A stretch of DNA of 10,191 nt. Origin: an uncultured Dictyoglomus sp. Its GTDB lineage: Bacteria > Dictyoglomota > Dictyoglomia > Dictyoglomales > Dictyoglomaceae. Where the stretch lies: NCBI GenBank assembly GCA_938039765.1, contig CALHTV010000048.1, positions 1 to 10,191 on the forward strand, written 5' to 3'. The position numbers and the translations under genes are program-made. This document shows positions 1 through 7,966 of the stretch, one piece after another (the stretch's first letter is position 1; every line of letters starts with the position of its first letter). The notes under the pieces are model-generated. The model worked only from the letters and a program-made list of their open reading frames with translations. It ran no database searches and was not told where the DNA came from.

Positions 1-474
1 TTAGGTTTTCAAAAGATATCTTCTATTATTCTACCTGATTGGGTAAAAGAATATTATCCTCTTTTAAAAATTAAAAAGGAGGACTTATATATGCCTTTTT
101 TAGAAATAGATTTAGTGGATGAATCATATATGGAAGGAAAAAATGGGAAGGTGCTTCAAGAGATACTTAATGTTTTGCCTAAAGGAATAGTTTCAAAGGA
201 AGAGAATTCTTTGATAAAATTTTTAGAATTCTTCTATAATGAAAATTCTGTGTTAGTAGATGTAGTATGTGTAGAAGGAAGTTATAGACAAAGATTCTTT
301 ATCTATGTTGAGCTTAGGGAAAATAGAAGGCTAAAGATCTCTGTGCATGAATCTGACGATCCTGATCCTACGCTTGTCCTTCATAAGGCTTTAGCTATTG
401 TAGGGAGAGCTATAAGGAGAAAATTTGTCGATTCCAAGGTTATACAAAATACTACGAAAATATTTGACATATAA
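1..474 (+). CDS. Unidentified protein, 3' part of a gene cut by the left edge
   Basis: I do not recognise this protein. The frame is open from the first base to the TAA at 472-474, giving 157 visible codons with normal residue variety (for example LPDWVKEYYP at residues 11-20), so I think the gene begins before the window. An alternative is the ATG at 91, which has a well-placed AAGGAGG-type site at about 76-82 and would give 127 residues. That site can also be read as the Lys-Lys-Glu-Asp codons of a longer protein. The other two forward frames stop at 2-4 and 36-38. The product looks soluble, with no membrane segment or signal peptide. The C-terminal half mixes beta-type stretches (VLVDVVCVEG, FFIYVELREN) with an acidic HESDDPDP and a basic helix ending RAIRRKF. 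Its last codons carry the -35 of the pyr promoter, so it is probably a separate unit from the pyr operon. Confidence 0.6.
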   Translation, partial: LGFQKISSIILPDWVKEYYPLLKIKKEDLYMPFLEIDLVDESYMEGKNGKVLQEILNVLPKGIVSKEENSLIKFLEFFYNENSVLVDVVCVEGSYRQRFFIYVELRENRRLKISVHESDDPDPTLVLHKALAIVGRAIRRKFVDSKVIQNTTKIFDI

Positions 475-492
475 ATTTTATCCTTTTATAAT
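464..492 (+). promoter_or_regulatory. Consensus sigma-70-type promoter of the pyr operon
   Basis: TTGACA at 464-469 and TATAAT at 487-492 are separated by exactly 17 bp, a full match to the housekeeping consensus. The -35 lies within the last codons of the preceding gene and the spacer includes its stop codon. The start point is expected near 498-500, so the transcript would begin almost exactly at the PyrR-binding hairpin. A strong promoter suits an operon that is controlled after initiation by attenuation. The match is seen directly; activity is inferred. Confidence 0.85.
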
Positions 493-499
493 ACATTGA

Positions 500-532
500 T
501 CCTTTAATTTAGCCCAGTGAGGCTAAAAAGGA
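500..532 (+). promoter_or_regulatory. PyrR-binding RNA hairpin (anti-antiterminator) of the pyr leader
   Basis: The leader folds as a lower stem TCCTT (500-504) with AAGGA (528-532), a 5'-side bulge TAA (505-507), an upper stem TTTAGCC (508-514) with GGCTAAA (521-527), and the hexaloop CAGTGA (515-520). This agrees with the PyrR binding loop of Bacillus-type pyr leaders, whose consensus core is roughly ARUCCNGNGAGGYU with hexaloop CNGNGA. The one departure I see is C at 513 where U is usual, turning a U-G wobble into C-G. In the known mechanism PyrR bound to UMP stabilises this hairpin, which lets the downstream terminator form when pyrimidines are plentiful. The pyrR gene lies immediately downstream. 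I could not identify the competing antiterminator with certainty. CCTTTA (501-506) is exactly complementary to TAAAGG (558-563), which is one candidate pairing. Confidence 0.85.
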
Positions 533-570
533 GGAGAGTTGAAGATAAATAATAATCTAAAGGTTAATAA

Positions 571-1188
<618 letters not shown>

Positions 1189-1192
1189 AGAT

Positions 1193-2128
1193 ATGTGGAA
1201 TAAGAAAGATCTTATTGGAATTAAGGAACTCTCAAAATATGAGATAGAACTCATTATTGAAACAGCAGTATCAATGAAAGAGATCTTAAAAAGGACCATT
1301 AAAAAAGTTCCTACTTTAAGAGGAAGAACTATATGTACTCTTTTTTATGAGCCGAGTACAAGAACTAGATCTTCGTTTGAATTGGCTGCTAAATATTTAA
1401 GTGCTGATACAATTAGTATAGCAACCTCTACAAGTAGTGTACAAAAAGGTGAGACTCTTCTTGATACGGTAAAGACCATAGAGGCTATGGGGGTAGATCT
1501 TTTTATAGTAAGACATAGTGCCTCTGGAATACCTTACTTTTTAGCCAAAAATATAAAGGCAGGAGTAATAAATGCAGGAGATGGAATGCATGAACATCCA
1601 ACGCAGGCTCTTTTGGATGTTTTTACTGTTTTTGAAAAAAAAGGAAAGATTGATGGTCTAAAGGTATCCATAATAGGAGATATTTTTCATAGTAGAGTTG
1701 CAAGGTCTAACATATATGCCTGGAATAAACTAGGAAGTAGTGTGATTGTTTGTGGTCCTCCTACTTTAATTCCTCCTTATATTGAAGATCTAAATGTAGA
1801 AGTTACTTATAATCTAGACGAAGCAATAGAAGACGCAGATATAATTTATGTACTTAGACTTCAATTGGAAAGGCAAAAGAAAGGATTATTTCCTACATTG
1901 AGAGAATATCATATGCTTTTTGGGATTAACGAGGAAAGAATTAAAAAGGCCAAGAAAGATGTTCTTGTAATGCATCCTGGGCCTATGAATAGAGGGGTTG
2001 AAATATCTTCTGAAATTGCAGATAGCTTGTTATCTGTAATAAATGAACAGGTAACTAATGGAGTTGCTGTTAGAATGGCTTTGCTTTACCTTATGTTAGG
2101 AGGTAAAAGTGATGAGAATACTGTTTAA
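1193..2128 (+). CDS. pyrB: Aspartate carbamoyltransferase, catalytic subunit
   Basis: This cytoplasmic enzyme joins carbamoyl phosphate and L-aspartate to give N-carbamoyl-L-aspartate, the committed step of pyrimidine synthesis. The 311 residues are normal for the catalytic chain. The carbamoyl-phosphate loop STRTRSSFE is at 55-63, with SSVQKGETLLDT (81-92) bearing the active-site Lys85, and then R107-H108 and HEHPTQALLD (133-142). The aspartate domain carries GDIFHSRVARS (162-172), LRLQLERQ (221-228) and HPGPMNRGVEI (261-271). No pyrI regulatory-chain gene is adjacent, as in Bacillus-type operons where control is by PyrR. The ATG at 1193 follows a GGAGGGAGG stretch lying over the end of pyrR. 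Its 3' end overlaps pyrC by 17 nt, which suggests translational coupling. Confidence 0.97.
   Translation: MWNKKDLIGIKELSKYEIELIIETAVSMKEILKRTIKKVPTLRGRTICTLFYEPSTRTRSSFELAAKYLSADTISIATSTSSVQKGETLLDTVKTIEAMGVDLFIVRHSASGIPYFLAKNIKAGVINAGDGMHEHPTQALLDVFTVFEKKGKIDGLKVSIIGDIFHSRVARSNIYAWNKLGSSVIVCGPPTLIPPYIEDLNVEVTYNLDEAIEDADIIYVLRLQLERQKKGLFPTLREYHMLFGINEERIKKAKKDVLVMHPGPMNRGVEISSEIADSLLSVINEQVTNGVAVRMALLYLMLGGKSDENTV
2098..2103 (+). promoter_or_regulatory. Ribosome binding site deciding the pyrC start
   Basis: AGGAGG lies inside the 3' end of pyrB. It is 8 nt before the ATG at 2112 but only 5 nt before the adjacent in-frame GTG at 2109, so the ATG is the better start. The choice changes the protein by a single residue. 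Confidence 0.7.
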
Positions 2129-3410
2129 AAATGTGACTTTAATATTTCCTGAAAAAGACTTAGAGGAAATAGGAGATTTATATGTAGAAAATGGAATAAT
2201 TAGAGATATTGGAAAAAACTTATCTTTGGATGGAGAAGTTGAAGTCATAGAGGGGAAAGATAAAGTTTTGGTTCCGACGTTGGTAGATATGCATGTACAC
2301 TTACGAGAGCCAGGATATGAATGGAAGGAAACTATTGAAACAGGGAGTAAAGCTGCCATAGCAGGAGGTTTTACTGCTATATGTTGTATGCCTAATACTA
2401 ATCCTCCTATTGATAATAAAGAGACAGTAAGATTTATCTATGAAAAGACAAACAAGATTGGACTTGTGAGAATATATCCTATAGGGACTATAACCAAGGG
2501 AAGAGAAGGAAAAGAGCTTTCGGAAATTGGAGACATGTATATGGCTGGTGCAAAAGGTTTTTCTGATGATGGAAATTGTGTTATGAATAGTGAGGTGTTG
2601 AGATGTGCATTAGAGTATTCAAAAATGTTTGACGTACCTATTATTGAACATCCTGAAGATATAAACTTAACAACAGAAGGTAGTATTAACTGGGGTAAAA
2701 TTTCCACATTACTTGGTTTAAAGGGTATGCCTTGGGTGGCAGAAGCAAGTATAGTAGCAAGAGATGTTTTCTTAGCCTCTTTTACAAAGGGTAAACTTCA
2801 TATAGCTCACATTTCTTGTTGGCAAAGTTTGGATATGATTAAATGGGGAAAAGAAAAAGGTGTTAATGTAACCTGTGAAGTTACACCTCACCATTTGGTG
2901 CTTACCGAAGATTATGTAAAAGAGAGCTTATATGATACTAATACGAAGATGAATCCTCCATTGAGAACCAAAGAGGATCAAGAAGCTCTTTGGGAAGGAA
3001 TTAAAAATGACATTATTGACGTGATTGCTACAGATCATGCTCCTCATCATATAGATGATAAAATGGTAGAGTATAACTTAGCAGAGTTTGGAATATCAGG
3101 TTTAGAAACGGCCATTCCTTTGATAATAACTTATGGTTACTATAAAAGGAAAATTCCTCTTGTAAAGCTTCTTAAAAAGATGAGTTATAATCCAGCTAAG
3201 ATTATGGGGCTACCTTACATACCTTTAGATAAAAATGTTCCTGCTAATTTCACAGTGATAGATATTTCCTTAGAAAAAAAGGTTGAAAAAGAGAAATTTT
3301 TCTCAAAAGGGAAGAATACTCCTTTTGATGGATGGGCCTTAAAAGGTTGGCCTATAATGACCTTTGTAGAAGGACGATTGGTTTATAGGGAAGGAAAGAT
3401 ATTATGGTGA
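2112..3410 (+). CDS. pyrC: Dihydroorotase, class I (Bacillus-type PyrC)
   Basis: A metal-dependent amidohydrolase that cyclises N-carbamoyl-L-aspartate to dihydroorotate. From the ATG it has 432 residues, typical of class I enzymes and much longer than the E. coli type (about 350). Metal-site blocks are present in order: DMHVHLREPG (59-68, with H61 and H63 as ligands and R65 for substrate), MPNTNPP (93-99), GFSDDG (149-154, with the bridging Asp), IIEHPEDINL (177-186), HIAHIS (230-235) and IATDHAPHH (305-313, with catalytic D308). The C-terminal segment FLSKGKNTPF-like (FFSKGKNTPFDGWALKGWP) is also characteristic. The Bacillus enzyme has AHCED where this one has EHPED, an ordinary variation. 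The start is set by AGGAGG at 2098-2103; a GTG one codon upstream is possible. It overlaps pyrB by 17 nt and pyrK by 7 nt. Confidence 0.96.
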   Translation: MRILFKNVTLIFPEKDLEEIGDLYVENGIIRDIGKNLSLDGEVEVIEGKDKVLVPTLVDMHVHLREPGYEWKETIETGSKAAIAGGFTAICCMPNTNPPIDNKETVRFIYEKTNKIGLVRIYPIGTITKGREGKELSEIGDMYMAGAKGFSDDGNCVMNSEVLRCALEYSKMFDVPIIEHPEDINLTTEGSINWGKISTLLGLKGMPWVAEASIVARDVFLASFTKGKLHIAHISCWQSLDMIKWGKEKGVNVTCEVTPHHLVLTEDYVKESLYDTNTKMNPPLRTKEDQEALWEGIKNDIIDVIATDHAPHHIDDKMVEYNLAEFGISGLETAIPLIITYGYYKRKIPLVKLLKKMSYNPAKIMGLPYIPLDKNVPANFTVIDISLEKKVEKEKFFSKGKNTPFDGWALKGWPIMTFVEGRLVYREGKILW

Positions 3411-4165
3411 GGGAGTTATTTGGAGAAGTAATTTCTAATGTAAAAGTTGGAATTAAAAATATCTACCTTTTGAAAATAAAAATTGGAGAAGTAGTAGAAT
3501 TATATCCTGGGCAATTTGCAATGATAAAGGTTACTGATAGTTTTGACCCTTTCTTGCGAAGACCTATGAGTCTCTATAATGTGGAGAAAGATATATGTTC
3601 TTTTTTATACCAAGTAGTAGGTAGAGGGACAGAGATCTTGAGTAAGAAGAGAATAGGTGAAGAGGTAAATCTTTTATTGCCTCTAGGTAATACTTTTCCA
3701 AAATTAAATAAACAAGAAAAAATTCTTTTGGTAGGTGGGGGAGTTGGAATTGCTCCTCTGAATTTTCTTATTAATTTTTATAAAGATAAGGTGAATTTTT
3801 ACAGTTATTTGGGTTTTTCCTCTATAGTATCTGAAGAGATCTATAAAGATTTTAAGGAATATAGTAGAGAGTTAGTTATAAGCACAGAGGATGGATCTTT
3901 GGGGTTTAAAGGAAAGGTCTTAGAATTTTTGCCTGATGACTTAGAATATTTTGACAAGATTTTCTCTTGTGGTCCTTCACTCATGTTAGAAAGTTTGTGG
4001 AGAAGAGTAAAGGATAAAGGAAAGCTTTACTTTTCTCTGGAAGAGAAAATGGGATGTGGAATAGGTATATGTCTTTCTTGTGCACTAAAGGGAAGAGATA
4101 GGATGTTTCATGTTTGTAAGGATGGTCCGGTCCTTTCAGGAATGGAGGTTCAATTTGATGGATAA
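3404..4165 (+). CDS. pyrK: Dihydroorotate dehydrogenase B, FAD/[2Fe-2S] electron-transfer subunit
   Basis: PyrK passes electrons from dihydroorotate, through PyrD, to NAD+. The protein (253 residues) has the ferredoxin-reductase layout. An N-terminal FAD-binding barrel carries LRRPMSLYN (51-59) and YQVVGRGTEILS (69-80). A nucleotide-binding domain carries LLVGGGVGIAPLNFL (108-122) and SCGP (188-191). The C-terminal [2Fe-2S] cluster motif is C218-x4-C223-x2-C226-x11-C238. Keeping all four Cys and lying directly before pyrD shows that the pair is a class 1B, NAD-linked enzyme rather than a quinone- or fumarate-linked one. This suits an anaerobe. The ATG overlaps the end of pyrC by 7 nt, with a purine-rich AGGGAAGG stretch upstream. 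Confidence 0.95.
   Translation: MVRELFGEVISNVKVGIKNIYLLKIKIGEVVELYPGQFAMIKVTDSFDPFLRRPMSLYNVEKDICSFLYQVVGRGTEILSKKRIGEEVNLLLPLGNTFPKLNKQEKILLVGGGVGIAPLNFLINFYKDKVNFYSYLGFSSIVSEEIYKDFKEYSRELVISTEDGSLGFKGKVLEFLPDDLEYFDKIFSCGPSLMLESLWRRVKDKGKLYFSLEEKMGCGIGICLSCALKGRDRMFHVCKDGPVLSGMEVQFDG
4144..4148 (+). promoter_or_regulatory. Ribosome binding site deciding the pyrD start
   Basis: GGAGG inside the 3' end of pyrK is 9 nt from the ATG at 4158. It supports that start over the in-frame ATG at 4110, which would add 16 residues that overlap the PyrK cluster-binding region and do not resemble the family N-terminus. Confidence 0.75.
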
Positions 4166-5063
4166 TTTAGAGGTTAAAGTTGGAAGCTTAGTTTTTAAGA
4201 ATCCTATTTTACTTGCTTCTGGAACTTGTGGTTACGGAAAGGAACTTATGGAATTTTATGACATTAACATTTTAGGTGGAATAGTTACTAAAAGTATTAC
4301 ATTAAAATCTAGAGAAGGTAATCCTAATCCTAGGATATGGGAGAGTTATGGAGGTATATTAAATTCTATAGGACTTGAAAATAAAGGTTTAGAAAAGTTT
4401 ATAGCAGAAGAAATTCCCTATTTGGAAAAACTAAATACCAATGTAGTAATAAGCATAGCTGGCGAAAAACAGGAGGAATTTTACGAATTAGCAAAAGAAC
4501 TTAATAATTATAATTTTTCTGCCTTAGAACTTAATCTTTCCTGTCCTAACGTGGATAATGGGGGGATGCTTTTTGGAGTTGATAAAGAAACAGTTAAAGA
4601 GATTACTAAAAAGGTAGTAAAAATATCTGATAAGCCGGTTTGGGTCAAGTTGACCCCTCAAGCCTCAAATATTTCTGAAATTGTAAAAGGTATTAAGAAG
4701 GCTGGGGGAGAAGCGGTGGTAGTTTTTAATACCTATTTAGGACTTGCTATTGACTGGAAAAATAGAAGGCCTGTATTTAAGAGGGTTTTTGCTGGATATT
4801 CAGGGCCTGCTATAAAACCTTTAGTTTTGAGACATGTATGGGAGCTGTATGAGGAGAATCTTCTTCCTATAGTGGGATGTGGAGGGATTGTAAATTTTTG
4901 TGATGTCTTGGAGTATCTTTTAGCTGGAGCAACTTTAGTTCAAATTGGATCAGCAAATTTAAGGGATCCTTGGATCGGCAAAAAACTTGTGGAAGAGGCT
5001 AGAGAATATTTCAAATACGAAAGAGTTAACGAGATTATCGGTTTAGCTCATAAAAATTATTAA
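4158..5063 (+). CDS. pyrD: Dihydroorotate dehydrogenase B, catalytic FMN subunit
   Basis: A TIM-barrel flavoenzyme that oxidises dihydroorotate to orotate, working as a heterotetramer with PyrK. From the ATG at 4158 it has 301 residues, as expected for class 1B. Visible blocks are FKNPILLASGTCGYG (13-27), GGIVTKSIT (40-48, with K45 near FMN), NPNPRIWE (55-62), LNSIGLENKG (68-77), ALELNLSCPNV (122-132), VWVKLTPQ (161-168) and the phosphate-binding GCGGIVN and LVQIGSANL near 240-268. The catalytic base is Cys129 in LSCPNV, which is the class 1 arrangement; class 2 enzymes use Ser. It overlaps pyrK by 8 nt, so the two subunits are probably made in coupled amounts. pyrF follows after 14 nt. Confidence 0.96.
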   Translation: MDNLEVKVGSLVFKNPILLASGTCGYGKELMEFYDINILGGIVTKSITLKSREGNPNPRIWESYGGILNSIGLENKGLEKFIAEEIPYLEKLNTNVVISIAGEKQEEFYELAKELNNYNFSALELNLSCPNVDNGGMLFGVDKETVKEITKKVVKISDKPVWVKLTPQASNISEIVKGIKKAGGEAVVVFNTYLGLAIDWKNRRPVFKRVFAGYSGPAIKPLVLRHVWELYEENLLPIVGCGGIVNFCDVLEYLLAGATLVQIGSANLRDPWIGKKLVEEAREYFKYERVNEIIGLAHKNY

Positions 5064-5077
5064 GGAGGTTATCAAGT

Positions 5078-5812
5078 ATGAGAAAATTTGATCCTATAAT
5101 AGTTGCCTTAGATTTTCCTGAGGAAAAAAGAGCGTTAGAGATAGCTGAGAAATTGGCCCCTTATGTAAAGAATTTTAAAGTAGGGCTTGAACTTTTTTCG
5201 GTAGCAGGACCTAACATAGTTAAAGCTCTAAAAGAGATAGGTACAAATGTTTTTATAGATCTGAAACTTTTTGATATACCAAATACTGTTGTGAGAACTT
5301 TAGATAGATTGCTTGCTCTTGATCCTTTCATGATTACGCTTCACATTCTTGGTGGGGAAGAAATGCTTAAGGAATCAGTTAAACTTGTGTCTCAATTTAA
5401 AGAATCTAATAAGAGTGAGCATCCTTATCTTCTTGGAGTGACTGTACTAACAAGTTTTAATGAGGAAACTTTAAGAAGAAGTTGGGGAATTTCTCGTTCT
5501 CTACCTGAACAGGTTTTGTTTTTAGCCCAACTTGCTCAAGAGACAGGTCTTGATGGTGTAGTTGCTTCTCCTTGGGAGATAGAACTTTTAAGAAATAACC
5601 TTAGAAGGCCTATGTTAATTGTTACTCCTGGAATTAGACTTGTAAAAGAAAAGGTGGATGATCAACAAAGAATAATGACTCCAAGGGAAGCTATGGAAAG
5701 AGGAGCAGACTACTTAGTCATAGGTCGTCCAATTACTCAGAGTTCTGATCCATTCCAGGTGATAAGAGATATAAGATCCCAGATTGAAGACATTGTTGAG
5801 AACAGGATTTAA
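5078..5812 (+). CDS. pyrF: Orotidine 5'-phosphate decarboxylase
   Basis: Catalyses the final step of UMP synthesis, OMP to UMP plus CO2. The 244 residues fit the bacterial group I family. Active-site residues are in place: ALD at 10-12 (D12), K34 in NFKVGLE, and the D61-x-K63-x-x-D66 catalytic set in IDLKLFDIPNT. VTPGIR (182-187) and GRPIT (216-220) bind phosphate. AGGAGG at 5063-5068, overlapping the pyrD stop, lies 9 nt before the ATG. It is the last gene of the operon here and pyrE does not follow it. Its final 80 bp, encoding residues 219-244 after the GRP motif, are also coding on the other strand for the feoC-like gene. No hairpin-plus-T terminator is visible after the stop. Confidence 0.96.
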   Translation: MRKFDPIIVALDFPEEKRALEIAEKLAPYVKNFKVGLELFSVAGPNIVKALKEIGTNVFIDLKLFDIPNTVVRTLDRLLALDPFMITLHILGGEEMLKESVKLVSQFKESNKSEHPYLLGVTVLTSFNEETLRRSWGISRSLPEQVLFLAQLAQETGLDGVVASPWEIELLRNNLRRPMLIVTPGIRLVKEKVDDQQRIMTPREAMERGADYLVIGRPITQSSDPFQVIRDIRSQIEDIVENRI

Positions 5813-5993
5813 CGTAGGGACAAGATTTACATTTCTCAGAATCTAAATTTTGAATTTCTTTTAAAAGTCCTAGATCTTTAAGCTGAAGAAGGATTACCTC
5901 CCAATCTTCATCTGATATGGAAAGGTCCTTCTTTAGCTTGTTTATTTCTACAAGTTTCTTTTTCTGAATGTACTTTAAAACCTTTTCTAACAT
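5733..5993 (-). CDS. feoC: FeoC-like winged-helix protein with a four-cysteine motif
   Basis: A small protein (86 residues) probably linked to assembly, stability or control of the FeoB ferrous-iron transporter. Residues 1-50 read as a winged-helix domain (MLEKVLKYIQKKKLVEINKL...LQLKDLGLLKEI). Then come four Cys at 55, 58, 64 and 68 in a C-x2-C-x5-C-x3-C pattern. The stretch CKSCPYVKSC strongly resembles CKSCPEGKAC of E. coli FeoC, where the Cys bind an Fe-S cluster. The start is the ATG at 5993-5991, with GGAGG at 6003-5999 on the minus strand. It lies 2 nt after the feoB stop and its binding site sits in the feoB end, so coupled translation is likely. A longer in-frame reading back to 6086 overlaps feoB and is not supported. 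The tail beyond about residue 76 looks like an extension. The last 80 bp run antisense to the end of pyrF. Confidence 0.85.
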   Translation of the reverse strand: MLEKVLKYIQKKKLVEINKLKKDLSISDEDWEVILLQLKDLGLLKEIQNLDSEKCKSCPYVKSCSQQCLQSGILYLLSPGMDQNSE

Positions 5994-5995
5994 AT

Positions 5996-7966
5996 TTACC
6001 TCCAGAAAAGAGATAAAACTTGGTTTAAAAAGAGGGTAAAAATATAAGCATAGGAAAGAGAGTAGAAGATAGAAAACAAAGTCCATTTTATAGAACGAGT
6101 CTCTTTATATATGGTGGCAACAGTTGCTGCACAGGGTATATATAAAAGTTGAAACACTATGAAAGTGAAAGCTGTAATAGGGGTTATATTACCCAAGAGA
6201 ATTTCTCCAAGTTTATTTCCACTTGCTCCATAAATTGCTCCTAAAGTAGAAAGCGAAGCTTCTTTAGCTATAAATCCAGAAATTAAGCCTGTAGCTAATT
6301 CCCAGTTAAATCCTAAAGGTTTTAAGAACAGAAGAGAAAACTTTCCTATACTTGCGAGTACAGAGTTTTCTATACTATCTGTAGGAAAGTGGGAAAGAAT
6401 CCATGTGATACCAGATAGTATTACCATTACAGTGCCAGCTCTTATTAAGAAAGACTTTAGTTTCTCCCATACGTAAATCATGATAATTTTAGGGTTTGGA
6501 AACTTATAAATGGGAAGTTCCATAAGAAGAGGTGTTAGAGAAGTTTTTAGTACCTTTCTTCTTAATATTTTTCCACTAATAAATATAGAGATAAAACTAA
6601 TAAAATATAGAGAAAGAAGAAGAATAAAAGCTTTATCTGGGAAAAATATACTTAAAAAGAAAGAAGCTACAAGTATTCTTGGGACACAAGGAATAAATGA
6701 ATCTAATATTATTAACAAGACTCTGTCTTTTTCGTCTTCCAAAGTTCTCGTGGCCATAACTCCTGGAACATTACATCCGAAACTAATAACTAGGGGAATT
6801 AAAGATTTTCCATGCAGTCCTAGGATATGCATTAATCTATCTGCAATAAAAGCAAGACGTGCTAAATATCCTGTATCTTCAAGCAGAGCAAGAAAGAAAA
6901 AAAACACGGTTATTAGTGGAATAAAAGATAAAAGTGTAGAGACTCCTTGCCATACGCCATTAACTAAGAAGCTCTTCCACCATGGAGGCAAGAAATTCAA
7001 TAAATTTAATAAAACTTTACCTATTTGATCTAAAAGGCTCTCTAATAAAGAGCTAAATATATCGTTAATGGAAAAAGTTAAGTAGAAAATAAGAGAAATG
7101 ATTATAACAGCAAATATGCTTCCTAAGATAGGATGGGTTAGAATCTCATCGATTTTTTCTGTCCATGAAATTGCTTGTTTTTTTGGTCTTTCTAAGGTTC
7201 CTTCTAGAATCTTTTTGATCCAACTGTATCTTGCAGAGGCTACTCTTATAGGATTGTTTTCTTTTCTTTCAATGATTTCTTTTAATTGGAGCCAATTTTC
7301 TAAGTTATTTCTGCAAATATCTATGGTTATTGTGTCCCCTTCAAGAAGTTTTAAGGCAATCCATCTTCTTGGATAGTTTTCTATTCTATCCGGTAAATAT
7401 TTCTCTATTTCTTGAAGATCATTTTCTAAATCTCCATAATTCACCCTTTTGGGATTTAGATTATCTTTTTCAAATATTTCAATTATTTTGTCTACTAATT
7501 CCCTTAAGCCAATATTCTTTGTTGCTACCATTGGAACTATAGGAAGTCCTAATCTTTCTTCTAATTTCTTTATATCGAGCTTGTATTTCTTGCTTTGAAG
7601 AATATCGATCATGTTAAGACCTATAATAATGTTAGATGTGAGTTCTAATAATTGAGATAGAAGATATAAATTTCTCTCTATTGCTGAGGCATCGATGATA
7701 AGCAATACTAAATGAGGTTTTTCTTTGACAATATATTCTCGAGAAATAATCTCCTCTATTGAATTAGCTGTTAAACTATATATTCCGGGAAGATCTGTAA
7801 TTTCTATTAAATATTTTCCTTTTTCTATATAACCTACTTTCTTTTCAACAGTTTTTCCAGGCCAATTTCCTGTATGCTGATTTAAGCCTGTAAGTTGGTT
7901 AAAAACAGTACTTTTGCCAACATTAGGATTGCCAACAAGACCAACCTCAATTTTGATTTTTTCCAT
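5996..7966 (-). CDS. feoB: FeoB, ferrous iron transport protein (G-domain plus membrane permease)
   Basis: Imports Fe(II) across the cytoplasmic membrane, driven or gated by a cytoplasmic GTPase domain. It has 656 residues. The N-terminal G domain has G1 GNPNVGKST (12-20), a G2 Thr in PGKTVEKKVG (36-45), G3 DLPG (58-61), G4 NMID (118-121) and a G5-like VATK (147-150). A helical linker leads to the membrane part from about residue 278, with many hydrophobic segments. This includes the conserved FGCNVPGVMATRTLED (396-411, Cys398) and LLYIPCAATVAT (607-618), both typical FeoB Gate-region motifs. The ATG at 7966-7964 is preceded by GGAGG at 7980-7976. A TTG 11 codons earlier is less likely. It overlaps feoA by 20 nt and ends 2 nt before the feoC-like gene. 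Confidence 0.96.
   Translation of the reverse strand: MEKIKIEVGLVGNPNVGKSTVFNQLTGLNQHTGNWPGKTVEKKVGYIEKGKYLIEITDLPGIYSLTANSIEEIISREYIVKEKPHLVLLIIDASAIERNLYLLSQLLELTSNIIIGLNMIDILQSKKYKLDIKKLEERLGLPIVPMVATKNIGLRELVDKIIEIFEKDNLNPKRVNYGDLENDLQEIEKYLPDRIENYPRRWIALKLLEGDTITIDICRNNLENWLQLKEIIERKENNPIRVASARYSWIKKILEGTLERPKKQAISWTEKIDEILTHPILGSIFAVIIISLIFYLTFSINDIFSSLLESLLDQIGKVLLNLLNFLPPWWKSFLVNGVWQGVSTLLSFIPLITVFFFFLALLEDTGYLARLAFIADRLMHILGLHGKSLIPLVISFGCNVPGVMATRTLEDEKDRVLLIILDSFIPCVPRILVASFFLSIFFPDKAFILLLSLYFISFISIFISGKILRRKVLKTSLTPLLMELPIYKFPNPKIIMIYVWEKLKSFLIRAGTVMVILSGITWILSHFPTDSIENSVLASIGKFSLLFLKPLGFNWELATGLISGFIAKEASLSTLGAIYGASGNKLGEILLGNITPITAFTFIVFQLLYIPCAATVATIYKETRSIKWTLFSIFYSLSYAYIFTLFLNQVLSLFWR

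Noticed and set aside
2096..2707. Two minus-strand open frames opposite pyrC
   Set aside because: They are Ser- and Phe-rich reverse complements of a well-conserved gene, with no ribosome sites.
4110..4157. Upstream in-frame ATG start for pyrD
   Set aside because: It would overlap the PyrK cluster motif and add a non-family N-terminus; the GGAGG at 4144-4148 points to the ATG at 4158.
5994..6086. Longer feoC start giving a hydrophobic N-terminus
   Set aside because: The hydrophobic stretch is the feoB end read in another frame; the ATG at 5993 has GGAGG and starts the winged-helix domain.
6510..7028. Open frame of 172 codons on the + strand
   Set aside because: It is antisense to the FeoB membrane domain, is unusually basic, has no ribosome binding site, and resembles no protein; it is a shadow of feoB.
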